In this document: piece by piece, positions 11,297 to 22,410 of the stretch
Layout: every line of letters starts with the position of its first letter
Position numbering within the stretch: the stretch's first letter is position 1
Origin: Hirundichthys speculiger
Taxonomy: Eukaryota; Chordata; Actinopteri; Beloniformes; Exocoetidae
NCBI GenBank assembly: GCA_018398805.1
Contig: JAGFBZ010000731.1
Span: 478,690 to 542,689 of the forward strand
Direction of reading: 5' to 3'
DNA: 64,000 bases
Translations under genes and position numbers: made by a program
The notes under the pieces: generated by a model
What the model was told of the DNA's origin: nothing
The model's database searches: none
What the model saw: the letters and a program-made list of their open reading frames with translations, nothing else

Positions 11297-12740
11297 CAGC
11301 CTTTCTTAACCGGGGTGTCGGGGCACACTGGGGTGTCGTCTGGCTGCTTCAGGGGTGTCGTCAAAAAAATGACCTATTCTGACATTTCATATACAGTGGT
11401 ACCTCTACTTACGAACGTTTTTACATAGGAAATTTTCAGGTTACGAATCACCTCAAAGGGAAAATATTGCCTCTCATTACGAAAGAAATTTCAGGATACG
11501 AAAGGCAGAAATACAGTAGCGCTGCTACTTGCAGCTCCCAGAGTTTACCGAACATAAACATAGCTGTTGGCTCTGTATCTCGGTTTGAAAGCTGTGCGTC
11601 CAAGCTGCTCTACCATTGGCTATCGCTTAGCATCTTCCTGACATCCCATTCGCTAGGAGGGTCCCTTGTCTGTATAAGCGTAACCCAGCAACCCAGATAA
11701 ACCAACAATTTTTACCTCTGTCTGCCTGTCTGTGTTCAAGATCACTCAAAAAGTTATGGATGGATTTTGATTTTTGGATTGAGTTTTCAGAAATGTTAAA
11801 AGGAAGACTGATTTCATTTTGGGTGTGATCCGGAAGAAATCCTCGATTCTGGATCACTTTCAAATTTTCGATAATTGTTGCGTTTAGTGGAGGTCTGAGT
11901 GCTTTTCTAGTTCTAACATGTATTTCTTACAGGTTTTCTATGTCATTTCATGTATTATTTATATAAAAAAAATGATGTTTGAATTTTGGGGGGCTTGGAA
12001 CGGATTAGGGCATTTACATGGAAAACGCGTCTCTACTTAAGAAATTTTCAGGTTACGAAACTACTTCCAGAACCAATTAATTTCATAAGTAGAGGTAACG
12101 CTGTATAAATATATGAATGCATACATAAATACATACTTTTTGCCTATGAATGAATGAATAAATAAATAAGATACATATTGGACATGAAATTGATAATAAA
12201 AATATGTCTCACATGCCCATTTCCCAATGTCAACAGTTAACAACGTCAGTACGGGGTCAGCGTAAGGTCAAGGTAACTGCCAAGTTAGCTTACATCGTAA
12301 TATCATTTAACCGCTGGAATTTGATTTCACAGATAGCAAAGAGAACTTTTTAGCAGCATCATGGATCGTTTTCTAAAAAGAAAAGCCCCACAGGAAACGG
12401 AACATCACAGAGGAGCCGACTTCTTCATCAAGCCTTCATCCATCAGCTCTGAATCTGCTCCATAGGTAGCAAAGGTAGCTGCTAGCGATAAGGCTAAAAA
12501 GAGGCAATACAAGGATGATGGATGGAAGCAAGCACATCACGGATGAAAAGAAGCTTTCCTGCTGAGGTCTACTCTGGTGCAGTTATCCTGTTCAGGTTAT
12601 TTAAACAAAATAAACGGGGCGTATGCATTTACAGTCGGAGCGATGCAGTGTGGTTTTGGATTATATTTTACTCTGGGGTGTCGTGAGATTTTATTCACTT
12701 TTGAAAGGTGTTGTGACTGAAAAAAGGTTGAGAAAGGCTG
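11297..12740 (+). mobile_element. hAT element with ZBED-like N-terminus and nested MITE
   Basis: The ends are CAGCCTTTCTTAACC and GGTTGAGAAAGGCTG. They are flanked by GTCTAGAC (11289-11296) and GTCTAGAG (12741-12748), a 7/8-matching TSD. The + strand at 12361-12465 reads MDRFLKRKAPQETE and continues as the start of a ZBED5/SCAND3-like hAT protein until a TAG at 12463. The frame picks up after it (VAKVAASDKAKKRQY). The transposase body is deleted, so it is non-autonomous. Confidence 0.88.
11394..12103. mobile_element. Tc1/mariner-type MITE nested in the hAT
   Basis: The inverted ends are CAGTGGTACCTCTACTTACG and the matching CATAAGTAGAGGTAACGCTG. They are flanked by TA on both sides (11392-11393, 12104-12105). 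The 710-bp interior shows no transposase. The ORFs at 11467, 11627 and 12061 inside it look like chance frames. Confidence 0.82.
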
Positions 12741-12748
12741 GTCTAGAG

Positions 12749-13180
12749 AACTTATCCTAAGGTCCTGATGTTTTCATGTGATGTTTAAAGATGGCTGTTT
12801 CCTATTGGCAATTTGTCATTTTTGATCATCCTGCATTCTGTGATGTGAGTTAAATGACCTCTCGATTTTGTATACAAACTGGAGAATAAACCAACTTTGC
12901 ACCTCTGTCGTAGTCTAGTACATTGTTTAACTGCTGATTAACTGCCTCACTAGAACACATTATAGTGTATATAATTATAAATAAGATATACCCGAATTTA
13001 CAAATTACAATGGTTCCTTTAGATTTTCTTGTGTATCATTTTAAAGGGTTTAATAATCTTCTGTGATTATTGACTGGAAAACTGAAACTGACCATCAAGA
13101 AAAAAATGTAGCACAATTAACACAAATATCAAAATGAACAGAATAAGTCAGTGTCTCTATAATAGATGTCATGCTGCAGT
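12749..13180. other. A1 distal upstream flank
   Basis: No gene. The part from about 13010 (tttagattttcttgtg...) is duplicated upstream of A3 (36.1 kb) and A4 (52.4-52.5 kb, inverted), marking the outer edge of the duplicated A-gene block. Confidence 0.55.
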
Positions 13181-13182
13181 AA

Positions 13183-13270
13183 TATCAAATCAAATCAAAC
13201 TTTATTTATATAGCACTTTTCATACATTAAAAATGCAACCCAAAGTGCTTCACAAAATAAAACAAACAGG
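13183..13270 (+). repeat. Short teleost interspersed repeat
   Basis: It begins ATCAAATCAAATCAAACTTT and continues TTTATATAGCACTTTTCATA, the tail typical of many fish LINE/SINE copies. It is not present at the equivalent place in units 2-4. Confidence 0.55.
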
Positions 13271-14190
13271 ATCATAACAGATAATAACTGAAATAATTGC
13301 AATGTATTTTTTTTCTCAGTCACTCAAATGGAGTCAGTTTCTATAAGGAAACGTTACAGACTGCTCACCTTTTTATGGAAGTCATGTCTACGTCAGTTGG
13401 CCCAAGGTTCGGGTCTGCTGATGTGCTTCTTGATCATTTTAAATGGGATTTTTTTTCTTTGTCCCCCCCAAAGAAACTTGAGTTTTACTTTATTTGCTTT
13501 TGTCTTCAGTCACATCTATAAACTGGTATTTTGGAGGTCAAAGTGAAAACACAGTCATTTAAAAATTCCAATCATTTTATGACATCTTCATACAATTAAT
13601 GGAGTAACATACAATTGCTGATAATAACATACAACAGGATAACAGCCACTAACAATCCCACATGGCCTTTTAGGAGAAGCAACAAACTTGTACAATTTTA
13701 CCACAAAGTCTGAACTTACCAAAATTTGGAAATCCAGATATCATTCTGATATATGTTTTTAATAGACTCTAGTTTTAAACACTTGAAATTGAGCCCTTAT
13801 AATCCCACAGTCTGTGATTCTTGTCTTTGACCCATCTAGGAAGGAAAATCAAAATAACACCTCAACTGTCATTCACAGGAGGCTACAGCCCTCAAGGTTC
13901 AACCACAAGTTCACATTTTCATTCAAAAGTTGTCAATTTAACTCAAGATTAAAAGCAGTTTGTTGGATCGGGCAGGCCAGGCTACTACTATCAGCTTGAA
14001 ATTGATAAGAATAAACCAAGGTACAAATAAAATCAAGATGTAACATCAGGTTATTATTTTTTATAATTTTCATTCATGATGAGAGGACCGGACACAAAAA
14101 GAGATGAAAAAAATATTTTTCAAGGTTTTTCTCAAATCAGAGATTCACACATTCATTTTCTGGTAGCAGTGGTGTATTGAAGATCTTTAG
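13271..14190. other. A1 upstream flank, duplicated in all A units
   Basis: No protein-coding gene is supported. The stretch from the 'cactcaaatggagtcag' words to the promoter is repeated at 25170-25990. Its later part also lies at 36570-36990 and, inverted, at 51640-52030. The short ORFs conserved in it (about 60-75 codons) differ between copies by frameshifts and are probably not genes. Confidence 0.6.
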
Positions 14191-14194
14191 AGTC

Positions 14195-14266
14195 ATTGGC
14201 TCCTCCCACCTTTAACTCATCACACATGTGTCCACTTAATTTGACATGAAGGGAAAGGCTATAAAA
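14195..14266 (+). promoter_or_regulatory. A1 core promoter: inverted CCAAT, CACATGTG E-box, TATA
   Basis: ATTGG (14195-14199), a palindromic E-box CACATGTG (14223-14230) and TATAAAA (14260-14266) lie in order, about 110 bp before the ATG. The same order stands in A2-A4. An E-box just upstream of a TATA box would fit bHLH-driven tissue-specific expression; which factor binds is not visible. Confidence 0.7.
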
Positions 14267-14373
14267 TGCTTGAGAGTAACCTTTGTGTCTTACTGTTTGC
14301 TGACTAGCTTTGTTTTTGATTTGATAGTAACTGACACAAGGGACTGGGTTGGTTACCAAGGGTAACTGGTGAT

Positions 14374-17300
14374 ATGGGGACTGTCATAAAGTGAGTGAAG
14401 AACTTTCTTCTTCATTTGTATGTATGAATTTTGCTTGTTAAATTTCTATAATTTGTGTATTCTAGGTTGCTGCTGCTGTTCCTGCTTGCTGTCACAAGAC
14501 AGGAAGTCAAAGGTCAGCTTGTTAAATAAGACTGTTTATATTTTCATATTATTGAATTTAGTAAATAACTTGAATATTTACTCTATAGCCAAGAGCATTG
14601 GGTATTCTAGGAATGATGGACATGAGGAAATGTTGGTTTCTGGCAGTCAACCAGCTTCCTACTTGGCCTGGGTACCCATGAAGGATGGCTATCCTTCCAG
14701 TAGGGCTGAGTTTCCCCAGTATCAAAGCTACCCACCCAAGGTCCCCCAGCAGTGGCAAGGTTACCCGTCCAAAGTCTCTCAGCAGGAGGAGCCTGGCCAC
14801 TTGCCCAAGGTGCCCCAGCATCCCCAGGTCCCCCAGGAGGAGCAACCCAGCTACCCGCCCAAGGTGCCCCAAGTTCCTCAGCAGTGGCCACAGTATCCGC
14901 CTAAGGTGCCCCAGCATCCCCAGGTCCCCCAGAAGGAGCAACCCAGCTACCCGCCCAAGGTGCCCCAGGTCCCCCAGCAGTGGCCACAGTATCCGCCTAA
15001 GGTGCCCCAGCATCCCCAGGTTGCTGAGGAGGAACCAGGTTACCTGCCCAAGCAATGGTTAGGCTACCAACAAAAGGTGCCCCAGGTCCCCCAGCAGGAA
15101 CGAATCCGCTACCCGCCCAAGGTGCCCCAGGTCCCCCAGCAGGAGCCCAGCTACCCGCCCAAGGTGCCCCAGGTCCCCCAGCAGGAGCCCAGCTACCCGC
15201 CCAAGGTGCCCCAGGTCCCCCAGCAGGAGCCCAGCTACCCGCCCAAGGTGCCCCAGGTCCCCCAGCAGTGGCCACAGTATCCACCCAAGGTACCCAAGGG
15301 GCCCCAGCATCCCCAAGAGCCAAGCTACCCGCCCAAGGGGCCCCAGCATCCCCAGGTCCCCCAGCAGGAGCCCGGCTACCCGCCCCAGGGTCCTCAGCAT
15401 TGGTCACAGTACCCACCCCAGGTGCCCCAGGTCCCCCAGCAGGAGCCCAGCTACCCGCCCAAGGTGCCCCAGCATCCTCAAGAGCCCAGCTACCCACCCA
15501 AGGCGCCCCAGGGTCCTCAGCAGTGGCCACAGTATCCACCCAAGGCGCCCCAGGAGCCAAGCTACCCACCCAAGGTGCCCCAGCATCCCCAAGAGCCAAG
15601 CTACCCGCCCAAGGGGCCCCAGCATCCCCAGGTCCCCCAGCAGGAGCCCAGCTACCCGCCCAAGGGGCCCCAGCATCCCCAGGTCCCCCAGCAGGAGCCC
15701 AGCTACCCGTCTCAGGGTTCTCAGCATTGGCCACAGTACCCACCCCAGGTCCCCCAGCAGGAGCCCAGCTACCCACCCAAGGCGCCCCAGGGTCCTCAGC
15801 AGTGGCCACAGTATCCACCCAAGGTGCCCCAGGAGCCAAGCTACCCACCCAAGGCGCCCCAGGGTCCTCAGCAGTGGCCACAGTATCCACCCAATGTGCC
15901 CCAGGAGCCAAGCTACCCGCCCAAGGGGCCCCAGCATCCCCAGGTCCCCCAGCAGGAGCCCGGCTACCCGCCCAAGGAGCCCCAGCATCCCCAGCAGGAG
16001 CCCAGCTACCCGCTCAAGGGGCCCCAGGTCCCCCAGCAGGAGCCCAGCTACCCGCTCAAGGGGCCCCAGGTCCCCCAGCAGGAGCCCAGCTACCCGCTCA
16101 AGGGGCCCCAGGTCCCCCAGCAGGAGCCCAGCTACCCGCCCAAGGGTCCCCAGCATCCCCAGGTCCCCCAGCAGGAGCCCAGCTACCCGCCCAAGGGGCC
16201 CCAGCATCCCCAGGTCCCCCAGCAGGAGCCCAGCTACCCGTCTCAGGGTTCTCAGCATTGGCCACAGTACCCACCCCAGGTCCCCCAGCAGGAGCCCAGC
16301 TACCCACCCAAGGCGCCCCAGGGTCCTCAGCAGTGGCCACAGTATCCACCCAAGGTGCCCCAGGAGCCAAGCTACCCACCCAAGGCGCCCCAGGGTCCTC
16401 AGCAGTGGCAACAGTATCCACCCAATGTGCCCCAGGAGCCAAGCTACCCGCCCAAGGGGCCCCAGCATCCCCAGGTCCCCCAGCAGGAGCCCGGCTACCC
16501 GCCCAAGGGGCCCCAGCATCCCCAGGTCCCCCAGCAGGAGCCCGGCTACCTGCCCAAGGGGCCCCAGCATCCCCTTGTCCCCCAGCACCCAGGCTACCCA
16601 CCCAAGGGGCCCCAGCAGGAGCCCAGCTACCCACCCAAGGGGCCCCAGGAGGAGCCCAGCTACCCGCCCAAGGGGCCCCAGGTCCCCCAGCAGGAGCCCG
16701 GCTACCCGCCCAAGGGGCCCCAGGTCCCCCAGCAGGAGCCCGGCTACCCGCCCAAGGGGCCCCAGGTCCCCCAGCAGGAGCCCGGCTACCCACCCAAGGG
16801 GCCCCAGCATCCCCAGGTCCCCCAGCAGGAGCCCGGCTACCCGCCCAAGGGGCCCCAGCATCCCCAGCAGGAGCCCAGCTACCTGCCCAAGGGGCCCCAG
16901 CATCCCCTTGTCCCCCAGCACCCAGGCTACCCACCCAAGGGGCCCCAGCAGGAGCCCAGCTACCCGCCCCAGGTTCCCCAGCAGGAGCCCAGCTACCCGC
17001 CCAAGGGGCCCCAGGTTCCCCAGCAGGAGCCCAGCTACCCGCCCAAGGCGCCCCAGGTTCCCCAGCAGGAGCCCAGCTACCCATCCAAGGCGCCCCAGCA
17101 TCCCCAGTTCTCCCAGCAGCAGTCAGGCTACCTGCCCAAGGCCCCCCAGCAGGAGCCCAGCTACCCGCCCAAGGCGCCCCAGGTTCCCCAGCAGGAGCCC
17201 AGCTACCCGCCCAAGGCGCCCCAGGTTCCCCAGCAGGAGCCCAGCTACCCATCCAAGGCGCCCCAGCATCCCCAGTTCTCCCAGCAGCAGTCAGGCTACC

Positions 17301-17473
17301 TGCCCAAGGCCCCCCAGCAGGAGCCCAGCTACCTGCCCAAGGTGCCCCAGCATCCCAAGGTGCTTGAGAAGGAGAAGCTGGTCTACCCGCCCCAGGTTCC
17401 TCGGCAGCGGCCACGTTATCATGCAAAGAGGCCTGGCTTTCAAATCTTGAGGCCTCAGAAGCTGCACTACTAA
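14374..17473 (+). CDS. A1: secreted Pro/Gln/Tyr/Lys tandem-repeat protein, intact (family A)
   Basis: Unrecognised secreted protein, 982 aa. Coding exons are 14374-14390, 14466-14512 and 14589-17473, with GT-AG introns in phases 2 and 1. The signal peptide is MGTVIKLLLLFLLAV followed by TRQEVK, so the intron splits it after six residues. The N-terminal ~60 residues (SIGYSRNDGHEEMLVSGSQ ... MKDGYPSS ... [11 protein letters not shown]) are conserved in all four copies. About 860 residues of tandem repeats follow, built on (Q)xPxYPPKxPQ with QHPQVPQ and QQWPQ inserts. The end is EKLVYPPQVPRQRPRYHAKR and then a Gly-Phe-Gln block ending in LHY. There is no Cys-rich or globular domain and no ZP domain. 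The array keeps one frame throughout, unlike A2-A4. Gln, Lys and Tyr dominate next to Pro, a composition suited to cross-linked extracellular material (inference). Confidence 0.9.
14760..17340 (+). repeat. A1 coding minisatellite
   Basis: Degenerate tandem repeats with units of mostly 24-51 bp, all multiples of three, built on CCCAGCTACCCGCCCAAGG. Larger higher-order blocks are duplicated: 15610-15960 and 16150-16500 are nearly the same, and 17050-17150 repeats at 17215-17310. This explains the open frames in all six readings. Confidence 0.9.
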
Positions 17474-17490
17474 GCAAAGACGCCTTAAAG

Positions 17491-17560
17491 GTTAGCGAAC
17501 TTGGACTTTTATGAAGCCACTAAAAGTTTACTATATGAGGTTTTCTTCTTGTGATTTCAG
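17491..17560 (+). other. Possible 70-bp intron in the A1 3' UTR
   Basis: After the stop, TTAAAG|GTTAGC and a pyrimidine tract ending GATTTCAG|TG could define a short intron. The same words occur after A2, and similar ones after A3 and A4. Not essential for the protein; could be checked with RNA. Confidence 0.35.
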
Positions 17561-17590
17561 TGACTTCGAACTATGATGCTGGCTTGACAA

Positions 17591-17596
17591 AATAAA
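17591..17596 (+). terminator. A1 polyadenylation signal AATAAA
   Basis: AATAAA about 120 bases after the stop, in the conserved context AATAAAGCTGTACAACTGAA shared by A2-A4. Confidence 0.8.
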
Positions 17597-17599
17597 GCT

Positions 17600-18292
17600 G
17601 TACAACTGAAACTTTGACATGGCTCTACTCTTTCCCTTCAATGAGATCTGGCCGAAAAACAAGTGTTCCAACACTTCACTTTCACAAGATGCTGATCACT
17701 GAGGCGGTGAAAATGTAGTGGTAGCATCCAACACTTTTTCTCATTGTACTTAAAGGCACCCCTCAGCAAATATCATAAATCCTGAGGAAAACTGTAGTTT
17801 AGAAGCTGTATACTGATGAGCCACAGGAATACAAAGCAAAGGGAAACTGATATGATACAGTGTCTATAACAGACATTTGTTAGCCTTTTATGTACCAAAC
17901 TACATGGAGATGCAGAGGTATAGCAGGGTATTTAACTGAATACAGCATAAGTAATTTACCTCATTCTCTGGTACTGTGGTTCAATTTATCCTGGTAAAAG
18001 CATCTTGCCTTTCCTTTTGGTCCCCCCCCTCCAGTGTGGAAGATCTTGTATGTTCCAACCTTGAGACAATTGGCAGTGTAAGATGCTATAAAAAAAGGGT
18101 TCAAGCAGTTTCACCTGTGAGTTGATTTGGGTCAGCACAGAATAAAAACTCAACACAGAATTGTTTTTATTGGATCGATTATGCAAAATTAGCCCAAAAT
18201 GAGAAAACTATTCAGTTAAAGCAGCAGCCAGCCCGCTGCCACAGACGTCTTTCAACCTGTAAGTTAGATCGCAGCGCAGTTAGTAATCTCAA
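17600..18292. other. A1 downstream flank (duplicated after A2)
   Basis: No gene. Blocks match 29680-30270 and 31110-31235 downstream of A2, for example the 'gcagcagccagcccgctgcc' stretch. It ends where unrelated sequence starts at about 18293. Confidence 0.6.
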
Positions 18293-19845
18293 CTGTGGAG
18301 TTGAAACTCGAAAATGGAGTTCAAGTGTCAATCCTGTGCATATATGGTGGGAAAACTACATGGCCAGCTCCATGGTAAACTACAATTCCCAGAATTCACC
18401 AGCAAAATGGCCACCGATTGAGTGCACCTGAAAAGTCATGGAGGCTCTCAGTCACATTCATTCTACAAACGAATTGCAAGAGAAGAGCAACCGCAAGCTC
18501 TACTCTAGAAGTTTCTCCAACACACCAATGGTCGGTGAATATTCTTGTTCATTTTATGCCGGTTGAAATGCCTAGGTTAAAATGCTTAAGTTTGAACTTG
18601 AAAGTTTTATTAATTTGCTTAAGTAACTTTACTTGTTTAACTGCTACAGGGTTCAAGTTGAACCACTGCATTTCTGAGTTCATTTTGAGCATTGATTGCA
18701 TGTGGTTAACAACTTAAATGCTTAAGTTAAAAGGTTCAAAGTGAAAAGTTAAAAGGTTTAAAAACACCACAGAAATCAATGTTGAAGGATAAAAATTGTT
18801 TGTTTAAAGCCTTGCTAAAATGTGGACATTTTAAATTACATTTACAATGTTAAAAGTTTAGAAGACTTAGAGGAAAGAGCCGATCTACAAGCTCGTAGCC
18901 ATTTTTTCTTAGTTTCTTCGTTCCCTTTACTTGACTCTAATTGTTGAATGGATTTAATTCAGTTCATTCAACTTTCTTGTTCCGTCCAATGGATTTAAGT
19001 TAATTCTTTAATTCATTTAAATGGTTAATTCGTTAAATTGTTCAAATGTTAATCAAATTGAACCATTAATATTTAAAATGAGTATTTCATTTTGAGTCAC
19101 TTAAAATGGTTATATTTAATTAAAATGTCAACATTCCTTAATGACAAGTAATGCATTTGTTTAGTGTTTAAAACTTATTTGGATTTTAAAGTTTGTGTTT
19201 AAAAACAATTTTTAAAAACCTGTTTGCAATTTAAATGTTTAGAAACATTAGGTTTAAAACAACTATTAGGAAAATTAAAACTATTTTACATAGTTTAAAA
19301 CATATTAAAGTTAAAAAGCATTAAGAAGTTTAAAAGCATTTGTAAAACATTGTTGGGAATCTTTGTTTAATTTGTTAACATTTTGTTTCTGTGTTTCCAA
19401 GGTTTACAACCTGATGTTTAACCGAAGATCAACTGAAATCAAACCAACAAATGCTTGAAGTTGGAAATAAAAGTTGATCAAATTGGAAATCGAGTTGTCA
19501 GCGTGTCCTTTTGGAGCGAACAGAGAGTGGAACTTAACATCAACAAATCCCACAGATGTCCTCATTGTTTCGAATCCCTGTGGAAGCAAGATGACAGTAA
19601 ACAGAAAAGTGGCAGTGACCAGTCTTACCTGCAAACATCACTGTTCACAGCCTAGGCGAAATCTAAATCAGGCTTAAAAACTATGCCATTGATACTGGCA
19701 ATGTTTTTTAGATGGAAAAAGGCTGTTATTGCTTTAAAGTTAAAGTCTGAATCCAATAGTACCTCAAATTTCTGACCTGATTTATAAATTCTAGAGAGTT
19801 TCAAGGTGACTTTAACACGTTCTCTCAGTTTCTGTGGGTGGAAGA
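18293..19845. other. Unassigned AT-rich insertion relative to unit 2
   Basis: It lacks a counterpart after A2. The 18.5-19.4 kb part is unusually rich in TTAAA/GTTTAAA words. At 19450-19680 a short frame on each strand is open, with no stable family match. Possibly a degenerate transposon; I cannot classify it. Confidence 0.4.
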
Positions 19846-20110
19846 ATTAGGAGCCCCTACAGAGGTAGAGGATAAGATCGTTTTTACTACTCCTTTTCTT
19901 TCTAACAAAAAAAGAAAATAAATGGTTTAGTTTAGGTTTTAGTTTATTCAGTTACTCAGTCATGACAACACCACATATTGTATAAATGATTGACATTTCA
20001 CACAGATTCACTGAATAAAGAATATTGACTGAAAAGGCTTAAGTCTTATCCTAAATCAATTTTTTTAGGCTACCAACTTCTAAAAAAAAGAAAAAAAAAG
20101 AACCACAACA
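19846..20110 (+). repeat. Segment duplicated at 47.06-47.34 kb
   Basis: From 'attaggagccc' through 'cagttactcagtcatgacaa' to the AG-rich tract the two places agree closely and in the same orientation. No coding potential. Confidence 0.6.
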
Positions 20111-20740
20111 ACAGAGTTATTAAAAGGGAGACAGTCCGACAGTCTTGTGTGCATCGTCTCCAGCGCCTCTGAGGGGTTGAGACAGTGTAACACTCAGCTG
20201 ATTAAATATTCTGCATGTCATATTAAACCTTGTATTAAACTTTCTATTGGTCTTTGCTTTCAGTCTCTTCTTGACACCAGATAAAAGAAAACGTAAAACT
20301 TTTCAGTCTTATAATTACATTATTGATGCAGAAACCTAACATTTATTTCTTAGCTGCATCAGTTCAGCAGGTGGTTTTTATTATTTGTATCTGGATTATT
20401 AAATGTGAATGTGTTTTAACACATTTTAAAATGTAAGTGTTTTTTCTTTTTAAAGACTTTGCTCATGCAGAAACATGACATTTATTTCTTGGTTTCATCA
20501 GTTCAATAATCAGGGTGGGAATCTTTCAGCAGCTCATGGTTTGATTGGATTCAGATTCAGACGGCTACGATTTGATTATAAAACGATGTTCGATGCATTT
20601 CAATGTATCTTACAAAACTTTTTAGCTAAATTTGTTCCCCTCACAGAGGGACACCAGACCACTATTGACTATTTTCAGAAAAATTGTGCATTTGTAACTA
20701 GAAGCATTTAATTGAATTTACTTCCATGATCTTTTAATCA
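20111..20740. other. Unassigned; part resembles old hAT debris
   Basis: Nothing coding. Around 20505-20620 the 'gggaatctttcagcagctcatgg...gattcagattcag' wording resembles eroded hAT termini seen in fish, but no TSD or TIR pair can be set. Confidence 0.3.
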
Positions 20741-22290
20741 GGTTAAACAAACAGTGTGACTTGATCAATACCTTATTCAGACAAAAATATTTCACTGGAA
20801 CAAAATAAGACAGGTTTTCAGAGAAATAAATATCTGTTTAATTTGTTGGCAGCTCAGCAAGTGTTTTCAGACTTCAGTAAATTGCACATAACAATTAACA
20901 ATAATGAACATAAAGGCTGCTCTTTCTCACAGATAAAAGGCTTCCTATTTTATCGAGATCTTAACAGTGGTTCTTTCCAACTTTAAGCTGTTAACATAAC
21001 TTCAGTGTTTCATCACAACATACAACTAAAGTGTTGAAGCAAAGAACAAAAAAGCTCTGGACTGAAGACTCTTATCAGACTAAGAGGATCCCATCTGGGA
21101 ATGTCTCAGAGTATCAGCCCAATCTGATGTGGGATTACAGAATAAAGGACATTCAATCATAAATGCTGTACTGGCACCATCTGGACATAGCTGTGAAATG
21201 AAAAGTCCCAGTTTCCACAGGTCCATTTCCCTTCAGATCACAAACATCCCATCTGTTAATGTGAACCACCAAACATCAAGATAAACTTCCATCTGGCTGC
21301 TCCTTGTTCAGGGTCACCAGCTGACTTTCCTGATGCAACAAGGATTTGAACCTGGGACTTCCTATAAAAAACGTAGATAACAGTTCCAGCACTGATCCAC
21401 TCAGACACTGGTGATTGACAGATCCTTTTTTCCCCTGCAACTCTCACATTAGATCACAAGGGAGTTAGTGTTGCAGCAGCACATTTACGTGAAAGGAAAG
21501 TACACATGAACAAATACGATAGTTGCGAACACATAAGCAGTTAATCAAATGGTATGTTAAATAGTAAAACAACCAGATACCAGTCATGTAAATGCTGGGA
21601 CAGGCTTTTGCTGCAGTGGCCTGTGACATTCAATTTTATTTGTATGTCTGTTACAACGCCAATTGTCTCTAGGTGCTTTACAGAGAGCCAGAGCACAATA
21701 AATGGGAAACATTTGACTATACAAAAGAGGAAACAAGCCCAAGTTGAAAGTCTGTCCAGTAGGAAACCATGAAGTCATGGAGCAGTTGTGCTTTTAAAAG
21801 ACATTAACCCAGTTTGAACACACCCATGCAACATCAGTTCAACTTCAGCTCATTGCACAGTTGGCACCACCTACACGCCCAGGAAGAGCACAGACAAGCA
21901 AAGAACCCCAAATTAGATGTCTTCTCTTGATCTGAAACTCATTTTTCTGATGCTGGGGAGTAAAAGTTTCAAGCTATGTAAAGGAGGAGAGACCTGTGTT
22001 CACGTGGTGAAAGTTGAATTTCAGAAATCCTGTGGCAGCTGACACATTTCTCTGAAGAGGCTGAACTTGATGCATAAGTGGATAATCTGCACCATTTGAT
22101 TTAAATAATGCCAAGTAACACTAGTCTTACACCAGCATCACACATGGGCCCCATGTGTTGCTGCTACAGTGCAGCACGGAGCTTCCTTTATCCAGTTAAA
22201 ACCTGATGATGGTGCAATTAAAGGGCAAGTTGTCCATCTCAAGCTAAATAATTTACAAGCCTGCAAGTCCACATGGTCAATAAAAAGCCA
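20741..22290. other. Unit-2 left flank, duplicated from unit 1
   Basis: It matches parts of 160-420, 1921-2235, 2340-2520 and 3300-3920 in order, with indels. It carries a short LINE/SINE-type repeat at about 21626-21700 and the SINE-like tRNA box at 21345-21365. There is no host gene before E2. Confidence 0.6.
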
Positions 22291-22296
22291 TTTATT
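22291..22296 (-). terminator. E2 polyadenylation signal (AATAAA on minus strand)
   Basis: TTTATT on the + strand, at the same distance from the stop as in E1. Confidence 0.8.
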
Positions 22297-22410
22297 GAAT
22301 ATTCAGTTGGTCATCTCTTCTAGAACATGGAGACCTGCAAGACAGATGAGGGTCAGACATCAGAAGTTACAGAGACATGTAGAGTGGAGGCAGCCTCACC
22401 AGAAGCATCT

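Noticed and set aside
13814..13999. Conserved 61-codon ORF upstream of A1, repeated upstream of A2 and A4
   Set aside because: It is in duplicated flank; changes between copies do not favour synonymous positions by eye, and it has no splice or promoter context. Possibly worth a test, but not supported as a gene.
14374..17473. Assignment of family A to the P/Q-rich SCPP (enamel/bone) genes
   Set aside because: SCPP genes have phase-0 introns and other exon structure; here the phases are 2 and 1 and no Ser-X-Glu phosphorylation cluster follows the signal peptide.
14374..17473. Assignment to egg-coat ZP proteins because of the PQ repeats
   Set aside because: No ZP domain, trefoil, consensus furin site or Cys pattern is present anywhere in the gene.
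14997..17477. Long antisense and alternate-frame ORFs over A1 (up to 770 codons)
   Set aside because: They are shadows of the tandem repeat; the signal peptide, splice sites and conserved tail belong only to the frame beginning with exon 14374.
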